DNA of 64,000 bases from Diogma glabrata (GCA_963693315.1 OY856188.1:219179789-219243788); one strand, 5' to 3'; shown: positions 45,650-57,155, numbered from the stretch's first letter. Notes: generated from the sequence alone by a model not told the origin. Numbers and translations: made by a program.

Positions 45650-47600
45650 GTTTTATAAAAAAACAAGATCGATTAACACTATTTTTTCCTCTACACCTAA
45701 ATTTTTTCGTATTGATTTTCAATTTAAATTTCAAAATTATTTATAAAAAAAATAAAACAAAACCTCCCAAAACAAAAACAAAAAACAAACAGTTTTTCCT
45801 TTTTAAAGTTTAATTTTTTAATTGAATTTTAATTTTAAATTTTATTGTTTTTTTTTATTGTTTGGTTTATGGGTATATTTTATTTAATCTGCTTTTTTTA
45901 TTGTTTTTGATTTTTGTATGACAATTGATTAAACATTTTGTGTGTTTGTGCTTTTGTTTATGGGAAATTAATTTAATTAAAAAAAATTAATTTATCAAAA
46001 ATGTAATTGAATTTAAGTTGTAAAATTTAAGGATTTTATTGAATTACCATTAATTCGTTTTATTAAATTTTTTTACGTTCAATTTACTTTTCAATCTTCG
46101 CTTAATGATTCATTTTTCAAACAACTCAAGTGTTTTCTACAAAGACTAAAATACGACTCGATAAACATGTCAATTTAACGATAATAGGATTCAAAGGCTT
46201 TTGTATTCGATTTTTAAAACAAACATTAATCACGTTTATAAGTCAACAAAATTAAAATAATTAATAAAATTATACTTGTCAGATTTATTGATCTATACAA
46301 AATTTTTTAGATTTTGATTAGGATGACAAAAATAAGGATTATTATTAAGAGCTTTCATTACACTTTATTTAACTGGAAAATCATGCTTAAACCTTAAATA
46401 AGCAATTTTTTTCCACCAATAAAAATGTTCTTCTTTCACGATTCAATATAGAAAGGTGTTATCATCGAACACAGCCGATTTTATATAATGTGATGAATTT
46501 CCTCACGATATTAATAAATTCTGGAAATGAAAAACGTTTACAACCAGAGGCAATAAGAATATGAAAATATACATCATCAGACAATCTTCGTTTATATCTT
46601 AGTCTTCATTGTTTATTATAACAATTATTCTCACCCAAAATGAAATCAAATTTAAATATAGAGGAATCCCCGGAAGCTAAATCGAATAATATATTTCAGT
46701 TTCTCGAACCCAAAATTATCGGTTTCATCTTATATGAAAATATTTTCTGTATTTATAATTGAAATTTATATACTCGTATTAAGTTGAAGCTATCAATTAT
46801 TTATTAGATCATAAAATATTATTTATTTTTTATTTATCATAACAGGTGAAATTATATAAAGAAAATGTAGGTTAGTAGTGTTGATAGAGTTAATCTTATT
46901 GGTTATTTGGATAGTTATATTTGATTTAACGTTGAATGGGTCAAATTACTAACAATATCAGTTAACATTTTTTTCAGATTTATAATTTTTTAAAGTGGAT
47001 GAACTCAAACAAGAAAAGTCAAAAGTAAAAATAAGTTTATGATGTAACTTCATAATTTTGTGTTACAAATAGAATTATCTATGTTGTAATATAATTGTAG
47101 GTGTTTAAATAAAAATGTTAAAACAATTAATTTTGTTTTGAAATATGATACAGTCAAAACATTTTTGATTAAATTTAACTTGGAAAACAAAATAGAAAAA
47201 TTAAAGTTTTTAATAAAATTAAACGGGACTTTTAGATTCAATTAATAAATTTAAAATTTTAGGTTAAGAACATTTAGTTATCTTGACTTCTTAATCTAAT
47301 CTTTTGTCTTATTTGAATTTGTTTCTTTTAGTCGAATTTATTTCAAATTTTTAGCAATACATTAATAAAAGTTTAGGTAAAATATCAATTTGGTTTTCAT
47401 TTGAAATTTTTTTTCATATAGTTTTTATTTAATCAATTTTTCATCTAGTGCTCTTTTAAAAATTTTATATCGAAAATTTGTTTTTCCTTCAACTTCCATT
47501 CTTATATATTCTTTACACGAAACAAGGTATCATTTTTCAAAATTTGTATATGAATATGTAAATGCGAATTATTTGATTGATTTAGAGTTGATGTGATTTA
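45650..47600. other. AT-rich stretch without recognised gene
   Basis: No gene or element recognised. The frames at 45616-45813 and 47050-47241 are lysine- or phenylalanine-rich products of AT-rich sequence. Confidence 0.4.
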
Positions 47601-47606
47601 AAAAAA

Positions 47607-48181
47607 CATAACAAATGGAGGAAAGGAATTTCGCACCGGTGCGAGATTCCACTCTTAAAGTGGAATTTCGCACCGGTGTGAGATTCCTTTGATTGGGTGG
47701 ACTCTCGCACCCTTGGTGCGAAATTCCTCTCTTAAGATGGAATCTTGCACCCGGTGCGAAATTCTACTTTAAGGGTAGAAACTCGCACCGGTGCGAAAGT
47801 CACTTCATTAGTGGAATCTCGCACCGGTGGAATCTCGCACTTAAAATCCTTTGTGAAACGCTCGCACTAGTGGAATTTCGCACCCCCAGAAACTCGATAT
47901 AACAAGGTGGAATTTCGCACGGTGCGAAATTCCACCTTGTTATTTCAAATTTCTGGGGGTGCGAAATTCCACTAGTGCGAGATTCCACCGGTGCGAGATT
48001 CCACTCGTACGAGATTCCACTAGTGCAAGATTCCACCGGTGCGAGATTCCACTAATGAAGTGACTTTCGCACCGGTGCGAGTTTCTACCCTTAAAGTAGA
48101 ATTTCGCACTGGGTGCGAGATTCCATCTTAAGAGAGGAATTTCGCACCAAGGGTGCGAGAGTCCACCCACTCATAACAAAT
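47607..48181. mobile_element. GC-richer foldback element with flanking 10-bp direct repeat
   Basis: CATAACAAAT at 47607-47616 recurs at 48172-48181 and brackets the element. A long palindrome with arms of about 230-250 bases (47694-47919 and 47921-48171) centres on TTTCGCACGGTGCGAAA near 47920. The arms are built from many copies of GGTGCGA(A/G)ATTCCAC and its reverse complement, often joined as CACCGGTG. The left arm lacks a ~45-base stretch present in the right arm. About 75 further bases of the same motif lie outside the palindrome at left. A 9-10-bp duplication and long foldback arms recall Mutator-like foldbacks; this is an inference. The open frames on both strands are repeat artefacts. 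Confidence 0.7.
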
Positions 48182-48382
48182 TTTACTTTTCAAGTCAAAA
48201 GGATTTATGTTAAATCTTCCTTTAGCAGACCATATATTTTACTGCGTGTTCTGCTATTAAATAATATTTCTTCTTTATTAACAAAAATTCTTTATTTTCT
48301 AATGTAGATAAATATTTCTTTAAATAGATTGTATAAAATTTCTAATTTATAAGTGATAACAATGATGTTGCTACAGCACTTA
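48182..48382. other. AT-rich spacer
   Basis: Nothing recognised between the two elements. Confidence 0.4.
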
Positions 48383-49352
48383 TGCCCGATTTCTTCAGCT
48401 CTAGATAAGTTGTCGATAACTTTATCTAGAAGATATCTAACAGAATCGGTTTTCTCCACCTTTGGATAGGGTTTATCTAACAGGTAAACTTATTCGTTAC
48501 TTGAGGTACCAGATATCTAGCAGATATGAATAAAAGTTTTACATAATTGTTAAATATATATTGAAATTTATATTTATAAAGCTAACTAAGTATGGTGGAT
48601 AAAAACAAAATTGCAAATTTGATAGAAGATTCACGAGGAAATATAAATATTATATCAATCTTTATCTGGCTTGTTCCTTTTGAAATAAATTTCTCAGTTG
48701 TATTGTGGTTTCAGTATTGATTGTAAATATGTCTCATTTTCAGAGTTTCTAAAAAAATCTTAGAAGCTTAAAAGGACTTCAAGGCTCTTTATAAATAATT
48801 GTATTCTAATCTATAGAACTTACGTAGTCTTAAAAATATTAAAATGGCATTTTTCTTAGTTTTCTAAATTCTGAGTTTAAAAAAAAAAAAAGTCAACCGA
48901 ACAGTGTACCTGAATATAATACAAAGTCAGACGACTAGCACTAATAGCCGATGCTATAATACCAACAACAAAGAAAACATTAAGCTCGTACACTTGAGCT
49001 CTTGAAGGCTGGATTTGGGGTACTTAAGTTAATTTTTTCGAAAAGGTTGAGAACACTTTAAATGTTATTTTAAGTTTGTTTTCTTTTTATTAATTTCTTT
49101 TTTATTAGTTTTAAACTTCTCAAATTTACAAGTTTTGAAAATAATTCACATTTGACAAGCATTTATTGAAAATAAACTTACTTCACAGCTATATTTAGTG
49201 TCGATAATATCGATAAGTACAATCCTATACAGCATAGTCATCTGTTAGATATGTAACCAGAAGTTTTAGTGAAGAAAATCAATTTTTTATTATCTGACGG
49301 ATACTTTTATCTGGACGATAGTTATTCGGATGTATGAAGAAACCACCGGGCA
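48383..49352. mobile_element. Harbinger-like MITE (~970 bp)
   Basis: The left end TGCCCGATTTCTTCA and the right end, inverted, TGCCCGGTGGTTTCTTCA pair apart from a three-base indel. TTA flanks both sides (48380-48382 and 49353-49355), as expected for the PIF/Harbinger superfamily. Subterminal TATCTAACAG- and TTATCTGGA-like motifs recur in both halves. There is no transposase, so the element is non-autonomous. Superfamily assignment rests on the 3-bp TTA duplication only. Confidence 0.55.
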
Positions 49353-49419
49353 TTAATAAAACAACAATCTGTTCATGGAAAATGTTTTTCTATTAAAATT
49401 ATTCAAATTAAAATTAACT

Positions 49420-49510
49420 GCGGGTACATAATTATTTTTTGTACATAATTATTGGTTGAACAACATTGTTTAGAGTACATAATTATTTACTGTACATACT
49501 TATTTAGAGT
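49420..49510. repeat. Interspersed GTACATAATTATT motif
   Basis: GTACATAATTATT occurs three times and a variant GTACATACTTATT once within about 85 bases (49424, 49441, 49476 and 49494, approximate). Confidence 0.6.
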
Positions 49511-50146
49511 TCATAAAATTTACAACAATTTACAACAATTATAATAATTTAAACACAAAATTATTTTAAATATTTTAAATCAGACAAAAAACCAACAGTT
49601 TTACAAGAAAACAAACTTCTTAAATCTAAATTTTTAAAGACAGTTTATTCAAAAACAAAAACGAAAATCAAGGCAATCTCTTTTAAAATTTCAAAAACAT
49701 TTTAATTCAAAGCTGATTTAATTAGATTCTTGATTTAAATTAATTACAGTTTAAGTATTTTATAAATAAAATCTATTTAATAAATTCAATTGTGTCGGCT
49801 GTCGGCACTTGGCGAAACAATTTAATATAAATTAAAAGTTTATAACACTTGTTTTTATTTCACAAATATATTGCTACTCGAATATTTGCGAAATAAAAAC
49901 AAATGTTATCAATTTTTAAATAATTTTAAAATCTATTTAAATTAAATAATTGTTTACTAATCTAGCGAATTATCTAATTCTTATTATCTAATGACTAATC
50001 CAAAAGTCTGGTCGATATCGAGATCTGGTATTCCAATCTATTAGATTTTAATGGATTCAAAACAATGGCATATTATCCAAAATGCAACGTAGATACGTAA
50101 AACGTAGATGGCAGACAGATGGCTCGTACAATTAAAACAGCAATGA
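49511..50146. other. AT-rich stretch without recognised gene
   Basis: Nothing recognised. It would be intronic if the exon at 50185 belongs to a gene extending upstream. Confidence 0.35.
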
Positions 50147-50184
50147 TGTATTCTTTCTAACCTAAGCAATAATTCTACATTCAG

Positions 50185-50395
50185 TCCACTTACGTTTAAG
50201 AGTTTACTTTCCTTCTGTGAAGAACTTCAAACAACTTCAACGGCTCTCACATATGGAAGCTGGATAAGGCCGACACAGTTCCTCGATTTTTCTACATATT
50301 ATTTTGTTCCCCAAACTGAATTTGTCAAGAAGTTGAGGAAACATTTTGATGAAATTCGACCCAAACCAGTATCAGCACATGTTACATCTTGTTCT
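50185..50395 (+). CDS. Probable internal exon of an unidentified host gene
   Basis: The frame is open from 50147 to the donor without a start codon, and the sequence is clearly richer in GC than its surroundings. The translation reads S-L-L-S-F-C-E-E-L-Q-T-T-S-T-A-L-T-Y-G-S, then W-I-R-P-T-Q-F-L-D-F-S-T-Y-Y-F-V-P-Q and F-V-K-K-L-R-K-H-F-D-E-I-R-P-K-P-V. This looks like conserved folded protein, with many aromatic residues and little low complexity. An acceptor (TTCTACATTCAG) ends at 50184, with CTAAC upstream as a possible branch point. GTAAGT begins at 50396, a consensus donor. I do not recognise the family. No partner exons were found in the window, so the neighbouring ones must lie in long introns or outside. 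A transposon origin is not excluded. Confidence 0.55.
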
Positions 50396-50989
50396 GTAAG
50401 TAGGCTAGTTTTGTAAGTACATGATTTGGAATTTTGCTCACATCTATTTTTAACAACCGACACTGTATGAACAGCAAAGCAGTCAAAATTTCAATCGATC
50501 GACTTAAACGATGTTATCAATAGCAATTTCCTAAGGGCGCTGATAACTCGAAATATTTTTTTGCAAAAATTTTGAAAGCAAGTTGATTGATAACAGCACG
50601 AGGTTGTAGGTCGAGGGGTACTATCAATACCACTTGCTTGGGGAATTTTCCAAAAAGTTATGAGAATTTATCATCAATTGAGGGGAATTAGTTTTGAAAT
50701 TTTTTTTCCATTTTTGATTTCTTTATATTTTTTTAATGTTTGATTCATTTATGTGAATTGTTAGGTAGATTTCATATAAAAATCTACCTATTGCAATATC
50801 CGTCATCTCGGAATTTCGGAAAAATTTTGATGCCAAACGACTATATATGTAAAGCGGAGACGGAAAAACAAAAAAAAAAAAATTATATAAACCTTAATTA
50901 TTATACCTTTCTAACGGATATACCTGCCGCTTGGACTTTTTTTATTTATTCTGGCTTAGATAAATCTATCGAGTCATAAAACAAAATTT

Positions 50990-51510
50990 ATTTTGACGGA
51001 AATTGAAAATAAACAAACAACCAGAAAAATATTATAAACGGCAGATACAATATCTTCACTATAAAAATTATTTTGCAAAAAAAATTAGAATTAGTCAAGA
51101 AATATTATTTGAAGACTTTTATTAATTTATAATTCTATTAATTCATATTCCTGTAAGAAAAAATAAAATATTCGTCGACATTTTTTACTTTATTTTTATT
51201 TTTATTTAAACCAATGAAATTCTCTATAATGTAATGACATCATTCAATTTGACTAATCACATTTCAATTATACTAATAATGTGAGATTATTATAAAATCA
51301 ACTGAAATCGCACAGTTGATTATCAAAAATATATTATTTTGGTTTTAAGAAACATGAATTAATAGAAATATAAATTAATAAAAGTCTTGAAAATCCCATT
51401 TTTTTCCTGCAAAATAATTTTCATAGTGAAGATATTGTATCTGCTATTTATAATATTTTTCTGGTTGTTTGTTTATTTTTAATTTTCGATAAAAATAATT
51501 TTGATTACGC
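50990..51510. repeat. Inner palindrome, family shared with 57230-57770
   Basis: The left arm (about 50990-51165) includes AACAAACAACCAGAAAAATA, AGATACAATATCTTCACTAT and ATTATTTTGCA. The right arm (about 51345-51510) holds the inverses. The segment between the arms (AATGAAATTCTCTA, AATGTAATGACATCATTCA, CAGTTGATTATCAAAAATAT) also occurs at 57230-57380, followed at 57660-57740 by the right-arm sequence. Non-coding. Confidence 0.7.
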
Positions 51511-51845
51511 ACAAACGAATTGTAAAACACATTTTACAACCTAGTTATCATGGCTGAAAGTTGAACTTAACGCCAGTAAAATAAAAGCCCGATGCTATAT
51601 GAAATATTAATGTATTTTTCTACTTTATCGCTCGTAAAATAACCGCCCGTAAATTATTCATAAAATTAGAAGAAACAAATAAATTATTGTATGAAGTTTA
51701 TAGAGAAAATCATGGCATGTTTAGTAATTTTCAGAATGTCTAGCGAGTTAAAAAAACTCAAAAATTGAGTTGTTAATTAAGTTGGGCAGTTGGGCATAAT
51801 TTTGATTAACACCTCGATAGATTTATAGTAGGGGAGAATAAATAA
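51502..51845 (+). repeat. Dispersed repeat with ACGCACAAACGAAT start; intact target copy
   Basis: ACGCACAAACGAATTGTAAA, GTTGAACTTAACGCC, ATTGTATGAAGTTTATAGAG, AAAATCATGGCATGTTTAGT and AATGTCTAGCGAGTT form a block that recurs at 52317-52527 plus 54447-54480, inverted at 52210-52316, and inverted at 56530-56660 plus 57156-57175. It is the uninterrupted version of the sites into which the elements at 52528 and 56661 inserted. Confidence 0.75.
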
Positions 51846-52527
51846 AATCAATGCACGTATATTGCATAACACATATAAAAAAGACAAAGAAATCAAAAAT
51901 TTTCTGAAAAAATCAAACAATTCCCCCTGACCCGACCGGTAGAGATAAATTTTCATAATTGTTTTGAAAATTCCTCAAGCAAGTGCAATGGCAAATAGCC
52001 CTCGACCTACGACCTCGTGATTTCATCAATCAACTTGCTTTCGAAGTTTGCTTTAATAGTTATATACATAGCGAGGGTTGAAAGTAGAAGATTACGCCTG
52101 CGGGTCATATTGAAGCCCGATGCGAAGCGAGGGCTTTTATTGAACCAAGAACGTAAACTTCCTTTCAGACTGAGTGAATATACAACGTTTTACGCACAAC
52201 CGCACAACCTAATTGTAGTGTAAATCCATTTTTAAGTTTTTTAAACTCGCTAGACATTTTGAAAAGCATACTAAACATGCCACGATTTTCTCTATAAACT
52301 TTATACAATAATTTATTTTACGCACAAACGAATCTTAAAACACATTTGCATCCCAGTTATCGTGGCTCACAGTTGAACTTTACGCCCGTAAAATAAAATC
52401 CCGTTGCCATATAAAATATTAACTTGTATTTTTCTACTTTGCCGCACGTAAAAAAATCACCCGGAAGATATTCATAAAATAAGAACAAACAAATAAATTA
52501 TTGTATGAAGTTTATAGAGAAAATCAT

Positions 52528-54446
52528 AGTCTAAGAGCTAGTGAACCTTTTGAGTAACGGTCGTCCTGTAAAGCTAGAATGTTTTTTAGTGATAGTTCAT
52601 GAAATGTGAAATACGGAAACCACAACCTGGCAGGCATCAGCCGTGCACGTCATCATCCCCTATATGTTTAAAAGTGTAAAAAAAATGAAAAAAAAAACTT
52701 GGTCCTGTAAGCTTGAAATGTTTATATGATTTAGCTCACTTGTTGTAGAGTACAAAAACAAATAGGCGATTTGGAGGTGCACAAGTATCTGCCAGGCGAA
52801 TCGAAATGCGTTACAACTTGCCGGCCGGCCGTCACAAACGACGAAATCTAGAAAAGGTTTAAGAATAAATAGAATTAGAATTTTGGAAAAGGTTTCAATT
52901 TTTGAATTTTTAAGAATTTTTGGAATATTATTAGAATTTAGAAAAAGTTTAAATATTCGATTTTATTTTAATTTTTGGAATATATTTAAAATTTTTATAA
53001 AAGTTTGATTTTAATTAATTTTTAAAATATTATTGGAATCTTGAAAGAAATATGAATTTGTGATTTTGTAATATTTTCTCGTAACGCTAAATGGAGAGGT
53101 TTTAGAGTAGTTTACTGAGTGTACCATCATTTCACTAAATTATGTTAATTTATGATCTGTTATGATTTTCCGGTAACGTATTGATGTTTCGCGTTAGTTT
53201 TGTAATAAATTTCTAAACAGAGATAAAAAGATACATGCACTTTAACAAAGAGGTTTGTTTGATATACATCTTTGCCCAAAAATAAAAACAATGTCCTCAT
53301 AAAAGTTTTATGCCGAAAACTATATCAAAATTCTTAACCAAAACCGAATTCTTGATATCTCAGAGCTTGAGATTTTAGCCAATCCATATTTTATATATAT
53401 GTTTGAGTAAGTGATTCAAATAAAGTGGGTAAAATGACAGGCGTTTCTGGCTAGCATAAGTCCTTGACAGGCGAGGGGAAAGATGTTATTGGAGTGCGAG
53501 TAAGAGTCGTAATTTCAGGTCATACAAATAATTTATTTTATTTTTTTCCAAAAAATTGGGTAAAAAAGTAAATAAAACCTTTCTTTTGACCCACTTGACA
53601 ACGTTTTTTTTGACAAACTTATGATGCCATAATTCTCAATAATAATAATAAAATTTCAGGTCATACAGATTATCAATTTTATTTTTTTCCAAAAATTGGG
53701 TAAAAAAATAAATAAAAATCTTTCTTTTGGCACACTTGACAACATTTTTTAGACAAACTTATAATACCACAATTCTCAATAATAATAATAAAATTTCCGG
53801 TCATACAAATAATTTATTTTATTTTTTTCCGAAAAATTGTTTGAAAAAATAAATAAAAATCTTTCTTTTGACACACTTGACAACATTTTTTTGACAAACT
53901 TATAATGCAATAATCTAGTTTTTGGTATCACATACCAATCCCGACCATCAAGATTTCTTCAAATTTAATGTTTATATCCGGAATCACTTAAGATGAACGT
54001 TTTAAACCAAAAATATGCAAATTTCCTTGTTTTGACACACTTGACGAATTTTTTGATACACTTCCGGTACGGTTATCAAACACATCGTCCTTTCAGCTCT
54101 TCCCATTGAGTAAACTTATTTCTAGAAACAAAAATTTTGGAAATCCGTTCAGCGGTTTTCTAGATTTCGTCGCTTGTGACGGCCGGCCGGCAAGTTGTAA
54201 CACATTTCGATTCGCCTGGCAGATACTTGTGCACCTCCAAATCGCCTGTCAATTTGTTTTTGTACTCTACAACAAGTGAGCTAAATCATATAAAAATTTC
54301 AAGCTTACAGGACCAAGTTTTTTTTTCATTTTTTTTACACTTTTAAACATATAACAATTTGAATCAAATTTCATGAACTTTCACTAAAAAAAATTCTAGC
54401 CTTACAGGACGACCGTTACTCAAAAGGTTCACTAGCTCTCAGTCTT
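52528..54446. mobile_element. TIR DNA transposon sharing its ends with the element at 29733
   Basis: Ends: AGTCTAAGAGCTAGTGAACC and the inverse GGTTCACTAGCTCTCAGTCT plus one T. The inverted arms (about 52528-52860 and 54165-54446) carry AACGGTCGTCCTGTAA, CACAAGTATCTGCCAGGCGA, and TTGCCGGCCGGCCGTCACAA with their inverses. TCAT lies on both sides (52524-52527 and 54447-54450). The unoccupied site at 51714-51727 reads AAAATCATGGCATG, supporting a 4-bp TCAT target duplication. The interior has no long ORF; it holds the dispersed repeat of 9870-10160 and a 140-bp tandem repeat. Non-autonomous, class unknown. Confidence 0.8.
53514..53925. repeat. Tandem repeat, ~140-bp period, about three copies
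   Basis: Copies start near 53514, 53655 and 53795. Each contains TTC(A/C)GGTCATACA, TTTTATTTTTTTCC, AATCTTTCTTTTG-like and CACTTGACAAC, then GACAAACTTAT. The array lies inside the TIR transposon. No ORF spans it. Confidence 0.85.
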
Positions 54447-54762
54447 TCATGGCATATTTAATTTTCAAAAGTTTAAAAAATTTAAAAATTGATATATCCT
54501 ACAATTAAGTTGTGCAGTTGTGCGTAAAACGTTGTACATATACTCAGTCTGAAAGGAAGTTTACGTCCTTGGTTCAATAAAAGCCCTCGCTTCGCATCGG
54601 GCTTCAATATGAACCGCAGGCGTAATCTTCTACTTTCCACACTCGATATGTAAATAACTATTTTCTACTCCTATCACAGTAAATTATAAATTACATCAAA
54701 CTATCCATGACATTGTAAATTGATTATTTCAAATAGGTAAGTAAAAAAATGTGCGGTAATGG

Positions 54763-55504
<742 letters not shown>

Positions 55505-55512
55505 GTTTGTTC

Positions 55513-56518
55513 TAGAGCATTCATTTATTCGACATTTTGAGTTATCCGAATATCGAATAACTTTTTCTTTAAATATCCGAATATTCGGTTAGTATTCGAA
55601 TATTAAAAGAAGTGCTAAGAATTATGAATAAAATCAAACAGGTTTAACATATTACGCATTTTTTTTTTTTTCTTGAAATATGCATTTAAAAAAGAGAAGT
55701 GCGTTTAGATGTTTAAATTTTAGGCTACTTCTTATTTTAGATATCCCGCTGTAAAAAACCTCTTTCAGTTTTTGTTGAACGAATTTAAATAACAAAAAGG
55801 TTTTTTTAAATTTTTAACCGCGATTTTGATTACCACTGTTACTGTATCTTATGTCGTGCAATCAGTAATTGAGCTAATCGCTGGTTGCAGCTTTTGTTGC
55901 AATATATTTTTACTTTGATTGTTGGCTGCAAGTGCGTCATTTATATTACCAGATACCTGCAACCATGGTTATTACTGTTTTCATCACTAGGATCTGGTCC
56001 ATCTTTGAAGTCTTAGGAGGTGAGAAAGAAAAGTTTTCACAGCAGTTTTCTTTGCGTAATCAAAATATTTGTTCGATTGTGGTATAACTCCAGTGTCAAG
56101 ATGTAGAAATAAGGTTTTTAAGGTTGTTTTGTTTCTTTTCTGATCCATTCGTTTTTTGATTTCGTGGAGTAAAATTTTACTTAAATCACTGTTCAGTTCC
56201 GTTAGAGAAGTAAATAAGAATTTGCATATGCCTTCGGCGGTCATAAGTGTTGAATTTTTTTCGCTAAGTTCTTTGACTTCAATATTAAGCGGCGTTTATA
56301 CGTCAAGAACTTTTTGTAATAAAATTATTTACCTTAAAATATTGAAATTTCTTAGTTTCGAAGTTTGAAAAAGAAATGAAGGGATGGAAAACCATTATAT
56401 TCTGAGAGATAAAAAATATTCGAATATTCGCGTATAAATATTCGAATAACGAATACTTAAAATATACCCAAATTAATCGGATATTCGAATACACGAATAT
56501 TCGGATTTGAATCCTCTA
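55513..56518 (-). mobile_element. hAT transposon copy with perfect 8-bp target duplication
   Basis: GTTTGTTC at 55505-55512 and again at 56519-56526 flank the element exactly, the 8-bp duplication expected of hAT. The ends TAGAGCATTCA and (inverted) TAGAGGATTCA match but for one base. Subterminal regions are dense in CGAATATTCG-type motifs at both ends. The interior carries a transposase fragment on the minus strand. At 1006 bp it is an internally deleted copy. Confidence 0.85.
55987..56244 (-). pseudogene. hAT transposase fragment
   Basis: The 85-residue frame contains L-L-H-E-I-K-K-R-M-D-Q-K-R-N-K-T, then L-K-T-L-F-L-H-L-D-T-G and K-Y-F-D-Y-A-K-K. This looks like the region before the C-terminal dimerisation part of hAT transposases, where E-I-x-x-R-x-x-x-R-R-N-K is common. 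The match is from memory and by eye. The DDE catalytic domain and the dimerisation domain are absent, so it cannot encode an active transposase. Its location inside the TIR and target duplication pair supports the call. Confidence 0.5.
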
Positions 56519-56529
56519 GTTTGTTCTAA

Positions 56530-56660
56530 TTTTATGATTATTTTCCGGATAATTATTTTACGGGCGGCAAAGTAGAAAAATACACTAATAAAGCAACGGG
56601 CTTTTATTTTACGGGCGTTAAGTTCAACTTTAAGTCACGATAACTAGGATGTAAAATGTG
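56530..56660 (-). repeat. Inverted copy of the 51502 repeat, left of insertion C
   Basis: TTTACGGGCGGCAAAGTAGA, then GGGCGTTAAGTTCAACTTTA and AACTAGGATGTAAAATGTGT are the reverse complement of 51530-51680. The match resumes at 57156-57175 (ATTCGTTTGTGCGTAA) after the 495-bp insertion. Confidence 0.75.
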
Positions 56661-57155
56661 TTTTTATTCGCCTATATATTAAAGTGTTACTTTATTACTG
56701 TGATTTGCGGCTTTAAAGTATCACTTTTCAGCTATTTATTTTGTCGTCATAGCTACGTCCAAAAAAGTAAAAAGCATTTGTATTTGTTTAAATTCTATGA
56801 GAAATAAATTTTTTTATCAAAGCAACCCGCAAATTCAAAATTTCATTATCCAATTAAAATAGTTGTTATCATTTGTTGTCATAGAATTTGGAAAAAATGA
56901 TAAAATATTTTTTCAAAGGTTACTTGTTCCACATATTTTGATTTTAAAATTTATGAAAATTTGTAATTTTAATTTAGAATAAACAACTTTTCTTACAATA
57001 TTTTGCTTGCGGCGAATAAAAAATAGTATATGATGCACGGACGTAAGCTATTTTGGACTTAATGTGGGTGCAAATCTCGGCTAGCGCCTCGATTTGCAAA
57101 CTCCACATCCGTCCAAAATCTTTAGCTTTACGTCCTAGCATCATAATGTACTATT
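56661..57155 (+). mobile_element. ~500-bp palindrome-ended element, copy C
   Basis: Full-length match to copy A, in the same orientation. It interrupts the repeat whose uninterrupted form is at 51502-51540 (ACGAATTGTAAAACACATTT). Comparison places the insertion within a TTTTA/TTTA run, with TTTA on both sides, so the target duplication is short (about 4 bp) and partly ambiguous. The element's own start and end are thereby confirmed. Confidence 0.85.

Larger units (their letters stand above)
50561..52046. mobile_element. Foldback/TIR element with ~160-bp arms
   Basis: Left arm: GAAAGCAAGTTGATTGAT, CACGAGGTTGTAGGTCGAGG, CACTTGCTTGGGGAATTTTC (about 50565-50700). The right arm holds the inverses, GAAAATTCCTCAAGCAAGTG, CCTCGACCTACGACCTCGTG and ATCAATCAACTTGCTTTC (about 51910-52046). 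The interior carries other inverted-repeat families (next two entries), so this is a composite. No transposase recognised. Confidence 0.65.
52062..54662. mobile_element. Foldback element interrupted by a TIR transposon
   Basis: The left arm (about 52062-52316, inverted) and right arm (52317-52527 resuming at 54447-54662) pair outward from near 52317. Landmarks include GAAGCCCGATGCGAAGCGAG with its inverse near 54590, GTAAACTTCCTTTCAGACTG with its inverse near 54560, and TTGTGCGTAAAACGTTGTA near 54517. The right arm is split by the element at 52528-54446. The 68-residue frame at 52017-52223 is a chance frame. Confidence 0.65.

Noticed and set aside
45616..45813. 65-codon lysine-rich frame
   Set aside because: Low-complexity AAA-rich sequence, without start context or motif.
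47693..48170. Open frames of 69-78 codons on both strands with shared peptides
   Set aside because: They are read-throughs of the inverted GGTGCGAAATTCCAC repeats; the same peptide on both strands follows from the palindrome.
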